The position numbers and the translations under genes were made by a program. A stretch of 14,872 nucleotides of DNA, taken from assembly GCA_903916165.1 (NCBI GenBank), contig CAIWVR010000275.1:1-14872 (forward strand), written 5' to 3'. Positions within the stretch are counted from its first letter, which is position 1. Every line of letters starts with the position of its first letter. The DNA is from an uncultured Hyphomicrobiales bacterium. Its GTDB lineage: Bacteria; Pseudomonadota; Alphaproteobacteria; Rhizobiales; Beijerinckiaceae. Under the pieces are notes generated by a model. It saw only the letters and a program-made list of their open reading frames with translations. It did no database searches and was not told the origin of the DNA. Below, one piece after another: positions 1 to 4,764 of this stretch.

Positions 1-134
1 AGAGGTCGGGGTCTTCGACCCGTGCGTTCAGTTCCGCGAGGCGGCGTGTTGCGACATCGACGTCAAAGATGCCTCCTCAGCAGTCCCACGGACTGCTTGA
101 TCTGTTCGACGAGCGCTTCGGCTTCGGCGCGCAT
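1..134 (-). CDS. prfB: Peptide chain release factor 2 (RF2), N-terminal fragment with programmed +1 frameshift
   Basis: RF2 recognises UGA and UAA stop codons and releases the finished peptide from the ribosome. Only the beginning is in the window; the gene continues past base 1. From the ATG at 134 the frame reads MRAEAEALVEQ and onward to LLRRHL, then meets an in-frame TGA at 65-63. Moving one base forward gives DVDVATRRLAELNARVEDPD, which is the usual RF2 N-terminal helix. The break is therefore the normal autoregulatory recoding site, not a mutation. The start is chosen because it begins the conserved RF2 N-terminus; a weak GAGAG lies 9 bases upstream. The gene follows mrcA after 75 bases and could be co-transcribed with it. 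The identity is secure even though only about 44 residues are visible. Confidence 0.93.
62..77 (-). promoter_or_regulatory. prfB programmed +1 ribosomal frameshift site
   Basis: On the minus strand the codons read AGG AGG CAT CTT TGA C. This is the textbook arrangement: an internal Shine-Dalgarno-like AGGAGG, three bases of spacing, the slippery CTT codon, and a UGA stop followed by C. When RF2 is scarce the ribosome pauses at UGA and slips +1, giving full-length RF2; when RF2 is plentiful, termination occurs. The E. coli site differs only in AGG GGG TAT before CTT TGA C. The mechanism is established for the family; the match here is read directly from the sequence. Confidence 0.93.
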
Positions 135-159
135 GGGATGTGACTCTCGATCTGGGACT

Positions 160-175
160 GGCTGCAGGCGCAGCC
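160..175 (-). other. Perfect 6-bp hairpin in the mrcA-prfB spacer
   Basis: GGCTGC and GCAGCC pair perfectly around a 4-base loop, starting 34 bases after the mrcA stop codon and ending 25 bases before the prfB start. There is no T-run after it on the minus strand, so it is not a convincing intrinsic terminator. It could be an mRNA processing or stabilising stem between the two genes, or chance in GC-rich DNA. Confidence 0.35.
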
Positions 176-209
176 GGATTCGTGCGGCGAACCTAGAGAA
201 GGCGCGTGA

Positions 210-2603
210 TCAATACAACCCGCCAGTGCCGGCACCGATCGCCTGTTCGCCACCAATGCCCTGATCTCCGCCCAAAATGGCGAAATTGTCCGGCGGCGTG
301 GTGCCCGGCTTGAACGCCTCCACAATCGTGCCCTGCCCCGACGAGCGGACGCCCGACTTCGCATCGACCGTGATGAGTTTGACGCCAGGCGGCACGCGGA
401 ACGGCACGTCGGGCTTGTCCTTCAGCGCGACCTGCATGAAGTCGCGGAAGATCGGCGCGGCATATTGGCCGGCGGTCGCTGAATTGCCGAGCGTGCGCGG
501 GCGGTCATAGCCCATATAGACGCCCACCACGAGGTCTGACGAAAACCCCACGAACCAGACGTCCTTGGCCTCGTTGGTCGTTCCCGTCTTGCCGGCGACG
601 TGTCGGCCGATCGCTTTAACGACCTGCGCCGTGCCGCGCTGGACGACACCTTCCATGATCGAGGTGATCTGATAGGCGGTCAGCGGATCGAGCACCTGCT
701 CACGATTGTCGATGAGCTTGGGCTCATTCTGGTTCGCCCATTTCACCGCCTCGCAATTCTGGCAGATGCGCTTGTCGTGCCGGTAAAGCGTCTTGCCGAA
801 ACGGTCCTGGATGCGATCGATCAGCGTCGGCTGGATGCGCTTGCCGCCATTGGCCAGCATCGAATAGGCCGTCACCATGCGCAGCACGGTCGTCTCGCCG
901 GCACCGAGCGCCATCGAGGGAACCGGCAGCATATTGTCATAGACGCCGAAACGCCTGGCATATTCGGCAATGAGCGGCAGACCGACGTCGCGCGCGAGCC
1001 GCACGGTCATCAGGTTCTTCGAATGCTCGACGCCATAGCGCAAGGTGTGCGGGCCGCCCGACTTGCCGTCGTAGTTTTCAGGCCGCCAGATCCCGACGCC
1101 CGGCCCCATGTCGATCTCGATGGGCGCATCCAGGACGATCGAGGAAGGCGTATAGCCATTGTCGAGCGCTGTGGCGTAGACAAAGGGCTTGAAGGACGAT
1201 CCCGGCTGGCGCTGTCCCTGCGTCGCGCGGTTGAACTCCGACTGGTCGAAGGAAAAACCGCCAACCATCGAAAAGACACGTCCCGTATAGGGGTCCATCG
1301 CGACGAGGGCGCCCGAAATGTCGGGGATCTGGCGCAGCCGGAACTGGCCTGCCTTGCCGTCCACCGGCTCGACATAGATCACGTCGCCCGGCTGCAAGGC
1401 CTGACGCATCAACTTGCTCGTCCATTTCACGCCATCAGCGGAGATCGTGCCGGTGACGCGTTCGCGATTGAGCTCGCCGCCGCGTTCCTTGACAGGTTGC
1501 AAGCCGATGCGCGCCTGTGACACGCTGACATCGAGCACGACAGCCAGCCGCCACGGCGACACATCGCCCAGCACAGGCACCTCGGCAAGCGCCGGACCCC
1601 AATCGCCCGTCACGTCAATGGCGCGCATGGGGCCGCGAAAGCCACGCGCCTCGTCGAAGCGCACGAGACCGTCCACCAAAGCCTTGCGTGCCCACAGCTG
1701 CATCTTGGGATCAAGCGTCGCGCGGACGGAGAGCCCGCCCTCGTAGAGCTTTTTCTCGCCGTAGCGATCGAGCAATTCGCGGCGCACCTCTTCGGCAAAA
1801 TAGCCGGCGGCATAGGAATTGGGTGACAGCACGCGCTGGTTGACACCAAGCGGTTCGGTCTTCGCCTTCTGGCCGGCAGCAGCCGTGACATGGCCATCCG
1901 CCACCATGCGGTCGATCACATAATTGCGGCGGTTGATGGCGGCTTCACGGTAGCGGAACGGATGATAATTATTGGGCCCCTTGGGCAGCGCCGCGAGATA
2001 GGTGGCCTCGGAAAGCGTGAGTTCCTGCACGGCCTTGCCAAAATAATTCAGTGCGGCGGCGGCAACGCCATAATTGCCGAGACCGAGATAAATCTCGTTC
2101 AGGTACAATTCGAGGATGCGGTCCTTCGAATAAGCCGACTCGATGCGAAACGACAGCAGCGCCTCGCGAACCTTGCGATCAAACGACCGCTCATTGCCCA
2201 GGAGGAAGTTCTTGGCAACCTGCTGCGTGATGGTGGAGGCCCCCTGCACACGCTTCGAACCCTGCACCATAATGACCACAGCGCGCGCAATGCCTTCGGG
2301 ATCGACGCCATTGTGGGAATAGAAATTCTTGTCCTCGGCCGAGATGAAGGCATTCTTCACCAGCGGCGGGATTGCGGCAGACTGCAGGTACAGGCGCCGC
2401 TCGCGCGAATATTCGGCGATCAGCGACCCGTCGCTGGCGTGGACGCGGGTCATCACCGGCGGCTCGTAATTCCGCAGCTGCGTGTAGTCCGGCAGGTCTT
2501 TCGAATAGTGCCAGCCGAGACCTGCGACCACTAAGGCGCCGAGCCCGAACAGAATCGCACCGGTTGTGAAAACGAATCCGAAGAATCGTGCGATCAGCCG
2601 CAT
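210..2603 (-). CDS. mrcA: Penicillin-binding protein 1A (bifunctional transglycosylase/transpeptidase)
   Basis: A class A PBP that polymerises lipid II into glycan strands and cross-links them at the outer face of the inner membrane. The 797-residue protein has an N-terminal membrane anchor (about residues 7-30). A GT51 glycosyltransferase domain follows, with EDKNFYSH (catalytic Glu90), GASTITQQVAKN at 121-132 and LELYLNEIYLG at 164-174. An OB-like insert lies at about 340-425. The transpeptidase domain has SSFK (nucleophile Ser469), SKN at 528-530 and KTGTT at 672-676. A CQNC pair is at 614-617 and the tail is Gly-rich. I chose the ATG at 2603 over an upstream start at 2702 because it puts the anchor at the N-terminus and has an AGGA about 9 bases upstream. 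It lies between amiC and prfB on the same strand with no terminator visible on either side, consistent with co-transcription. Confidence 0.95.
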   Translation of the reverse strand: MRLIARFFGFVFTTGAILFGLGALVVAGLGWHYSKDLPDYTQLRNYEPPVMTRVHASDGSLIAEYSRERRLYLQSAAIPPLVKNAFISAEDKNFYSHNGVDPEGIARAVVIMVQGSKRVQGASTITQQVAKNFLLGNERSFDRKVREALLSFRIESAYSKDRILELYLNEIYLGLGNYGVAAAALNYFGKAVQELTLSEATYLAALPKGPNNYHPFRYREAAINRRNYVIDRMVADGHVTAAAGQKAKTEPLGVNQRVLSPNSYAAGYFAEEVRRELLDRYGEKKLYEGGLSVRATLDPKMQLWARKALVDGLVRFDEARGFRGPMRAIDVTGDWGPALAEVPVLGDVSPWRLAVVLDVSVSQARIGLQPVKERGGELNRERVTGTISADGVKWTSKLMRQALQPGDVIYVEPVDGKAGQFRLRQIPDISGALVAMDPYTGRVFSMVGGFSFDQSEFNRATQGQRQPGSSFKPFVYATALDNGYTPSSIVLDAPIEIDMGPGVGIWRPENYDGKSGGPHTLRYGVEHSKNLMTVRLARDVGLPLIAEYARRFGVYDNMLPVPSMALGAGETTVLRMVTAYSMLANGGKRIQPTLIDRIQDRFGKTLYRHDKRICQNCEAVKWANQNEPKLIDNREQVLDPLTAYQITSIMEGVVQRGTAQVVKAIGRHVAGKTGTTNEAKDVWFVGFSSDLVVGVYMGYDRPRTLGNSATAGQYAAPIFRDFMQVALKDKPDVPFRVPPGVKLITVDAKSGVRSSGQGTIVEAFKPGTTPPDNFAILGGDQGIGGEQAIGAGTGGLY

Positions 2604-2815
2604 AGGTGAATCCTGGCCTCTAGGTGTCCCGGAGTTAACGCCGGTTCTACAGCATCGGGCACGGGGCGGACATGCGTCCCGCTTTGCTGCGTCCCGCAAC
2701 ACGTCTCATGTCGTCGATTTTTGTGGTCTTAATGGGGCGCGCGGTCCCCGGCAATGGCTGGATGACCATCCGTCACAGCCGAGTTTGCCCGGACAGCCGG
2801 TCGGACGGCCTCGAC
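2604..2815. other. Spacer between amiC and mrcA
   Basis: These 212 bases hold no convincing gene. On the minus strand, after the amiC stop, there are weak hairpins (for example GCCG/CGGC, and GGATG/CATCC at 2760-2771) but no T-run, so I see no terminator. An mrcA promoter may lie here, but I cannot identify a clear -35/-10 pair. Confidence 0.4.
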
Positions 2816-4075
2816 CTACCCGCCAGGTCTTGGCTGGAAAAAGGCATCGACCGCCCGCACCATCGCATTGGCCGCCTGCGTCCGCCATTCTGATTTCATC
2901 AGCGCCGCCGAATCCTTTTCATTGGACAGGTATCCCAGCTCAAGCAGGACAGACGGGACGTCCGGTGCCTTCAGCACCCTGAAGCCTGCCGATCGATGCG
3001 GATTCTTGTTCAACTGGCCTGCGGCCCCCCAATGGCTGACCAGCATCCGGGCAAAAGCGTGGGAATAGGTCCGGGTCTCGCGGCGTGTCAGGTCGAACAG
3101 AATGTCGGAGACGTCCCCTGAATCGTCGACGCCCTCCAGTCCGGCGGCCGCATCCGCGAGGTTTTCCTTTTCCGCCAGCTTGGCAGCCTGGTTGTCGGAC
3201 GCCTTATCGGAGACCGTGTAGACGGTTGCGCCCGAGACGCCCGTCGTGTCGGAAATCGTATCGGCATGGATCGAGATGAAGAGGTCGGCGCCAGCATCAC
3301 GGGCGATCTTGACCCGAGCGGCCAGCGGCACGAAGACGTCGCTGTTGCGCGTCATCGTCACGCGATAGCGTCCGGTTTTTTCCAGACTGGACTTGAATTC
3401 GCGGCTGAACTCGAAAACGACGTCTTTCTCGATGACATTGCGCTTGCCAAGCGCGCCTGTGTCGATGCCGCCATGGCCAGGATCGATGACGATCATCGGC
3501 CGTTGCCCATCAGCTCCGCGTGCTGCCAGCTGCGCCGGGGCGTCGGCCATCAGGTCACGCGCAAGGGCGTCACTGGCGGCAGCGCGTGCCGCAATGGCAA
3601 AACCGGCGGCATCGGTCTCCTTCAGCTCGATCAGCAATGCAGACGAGCCGTCTGCCGTGGTAAGGGTCGTGACCTTCTGCACAAGGGCCGGGCGGCCCAG
3701 ATCAATGACGACCCGCGACTTGCCCGGCGCGAACAGGCCGAAGCGGAAGGATGCAACGATCCGGGCGGGGGGCGCCTTCTTGCCCTTGACCGGGGCCTCG
3801 CCCTGGCCCGTGCGCGGCGGCAGCCGGAAATTCACCTCCGGCAGGTCGACGATGACCCGGTTCGGCCCGGCCATGACAAAGGCCACCGCCTGCACCGGGG
3901 CGTTCAGCTCGAAATGCAGTCTTGCCCCCTGCCCGGCCTCGTCAACATGGGCAGTCCGCACGACGGGCACCTGGTCAGCCGCGGCCGGGGGTGATGATGC
4001 CAGACCGACCGCCAGACAGACGGCGAGCGCGCACCGGATGGCTATCAGACGGGTCAAAACAGGCAAAATCGACAT
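2816..4075 (-). CDS. amiC: N-acetylmuramoyl-L-alanine amidase with AMIN domain (AmiC-like)
   Basis: A zinc amidase that cleaves the bond between N-acetylmuramic acid and L-alanine, splitting septal peptidoglycan in the periplasm. The protein is 419 residues. A Sec-type signal peptide covers about residues 1-33 (hydrophobic LAVCLAVGLA, ending AAA before DQVP). An AMIN localisation domain lies at about 36-150, followed by an Amidase_3 catalytic domain from about 193. Expected zinc ligands are visible: His201 in DPGHGG, Glu216 in IEKDVV and His270 in FISIHAD; the catalytic Glu379 is in LLELGYLSN. The ATG at 4075 was chosen over 4210 because it starts the signal peptide directly. It is divergent from rne and upstream of mrcA, an order known from Caulobacter-type genomes. 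The subfamily name amiC rests on the AMIN plus Amidase_3 layout. Confidence 0.93.
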   Translation of the reverse strand: MSILPVLTRLIAIRCALAVCLAVGLASSPPAAADQVPVVRTAHVDEAGQGARLHFELNAPVQAVAFVMAGPNRVIVDLPEVNFRLPPRTGQGEAPVKGKKAPPARIVASFRFGLFAPGKSRVVIDLGRPALVQKVTTLTTADGSSALLIELKETDAAGFAIAARAAASDALARDLMADAPAQLAARGADGQRPMIVIDPGHGGIDTGALGKRNVIEKDVVFEFSREFKSSLEKTGRYRVTMTRNSDVFVPLAARVKIARDAGADLFISIHADTISDTTGVSGATVYTVSDKASDNQAAKLAEKENLADAAAGLEGVDDSGDVSDILFDLTRRETRTYSHAFARMLVSHWGAAGQLNKNPHRSAGFRVLKAPDVPSVLLELGYLSNEKDSAALMKSEWRTQAANAMVRAVDAFFQPRPGG

Positions 4076-4108
4076 TGAAATCCGCAGCCGTCGGGAGTGT
4101 GATGCCCT

Positions 4109-4114
4109 TCTATA
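4109..4114 (-). promoter_or_regulatory. Possible -10 element for amiC
   Basis: The minus strand reads TATAGA 33 bases upstream of the amiC start, which would give a short leader of roughly 25-30 bases. The hexamer at the matching -35 position (TGTGCT) is a poor fit to TTGACA, so this is a tentative assignment. Confidence 0.25.
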
Positions 4115-4384
4115 GCGGCAATGAGGGCGGCAGCACACGATACTTTTGCAACGAAGCCCGACTTTTATCCTCGGGGCCGCCGCGAACCGCTCAGATGCGA
4201 TCCTTGCCAAACCCCGGTTTGTGCCGCTATGAAGAACATGTTCCTTTTCCGGGACCGGCGACGCCCGCGTCGTTCCGCACGGTCGTTCAGCGCCACCGTC
4301 CCCGCCTTCCTCACCTTTGAGGGTTTCGCGTCAGGACTGGATCGGGTTCGCCAGAACACCAACCACCCGGAAAAAGAATGTGCA

Positions 4385-4399
4385 GTCGCCACTGGCGAC
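4385..4399. repeat. Perfect 15-bp inverted repeat in the amiC/rne spacer
   Basis: GTCGCC and GGCGAC are exact reverse complements separated by ACT. The sequence just after it (TTTAGGTATTAAAG, 4405-4418) is the most AT-rich part of the spacer. It could be an operator near a promoter or a hairpin in the rne leader; nothing in the sequence decides between them. Confidence 0.4.
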
Positions 4400-4745
4400 C
4401 GAAGTTTAGGTATTAAAGCTGATGGTCCGTCCCGCAGGGGATCACAAAACGGCGTCGTGTCGTCGAGCAGAACAGTCCGAGAGAAATCACGGGCCTTTTC
4501 TCCTCGACTCCGTTCCCGGAAACACGCTGTCCAGCCGCATTCATGCGTCTCTGGCTTTCCTTCGGGCCGTCTTCGCCCGCATTCACCTCATTCGCGACGC
4601 AAACGTGCGCCCGGCCCTGATCGGCCGCGCGAGCGCGCGCGCATCTTCATCCCAAACAGATGTCACGTCCCCGCCTCGGCCGGGCCCGTCGACCGCCCCC
4701 GCGCTTTCGCGCGCTCGCAACCGACGTCACCCGACCAGGCCCGAC

Positions 4746-4764
4746 GTGAGAACAAGAGTCTCAC
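4746..4764 (+). promoter_or_regulatory. Hairpin presenting the rne ribosome-binding site, adjoining the start codon
   Basis: GTGAGA (4746-4751) pairs perfectly with TCTCAC (4759-4764) around the 7-base loop ACAAGAG. The only Shine-Dalgarno-like element for rne, AAGAG, sits inside the loop, and the ATG follows the last paired base directly. The stem would present or hide the ribosome-binding site. An effect on RNase E synthesis is inference. Confidence 0.55.

Larger units (their letters stand above)
4076..4764. other. Divergent amiC/rne spacer holding the presumed long rne leader
   Basis: This 689-base region has no gene I can support. Long open frames in it have no recognisable protein character and continue out of frame into rne. 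A weak plus-strand promoter candidate is TTGCCA (4204-4209), 18 bases, TATGAA (4228-4233); it would give an rne leader of roughly 525 bases. A perfect inverted repeat lies at 4385-4399, a CGGCC/GGCCG hairpin at 4612-4627, and a hairpin abutting the rne start at 4746-4764. The section from 4600 to 4745 is very GC-rich with several alternative pairings. A long structured leader is known for enterobacterial rne, where RNase E cuts its own message; whether that applies here is inference. Confidence 0.5.

Noticed and set aside
63..65. prfB as a pseudogene because of an in-frame TGA
   Set aside because: The surrounding bases match the known recoding site exactly and the +1 frame continues with conserved RF2 sequence.
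600..1520. 306-codon plus-strand open frame opposite mrcA
   Set aside because: It is antisense to the transpeptidase region of PBP1A, with His/Arg-rich composition typical of shadow frames.
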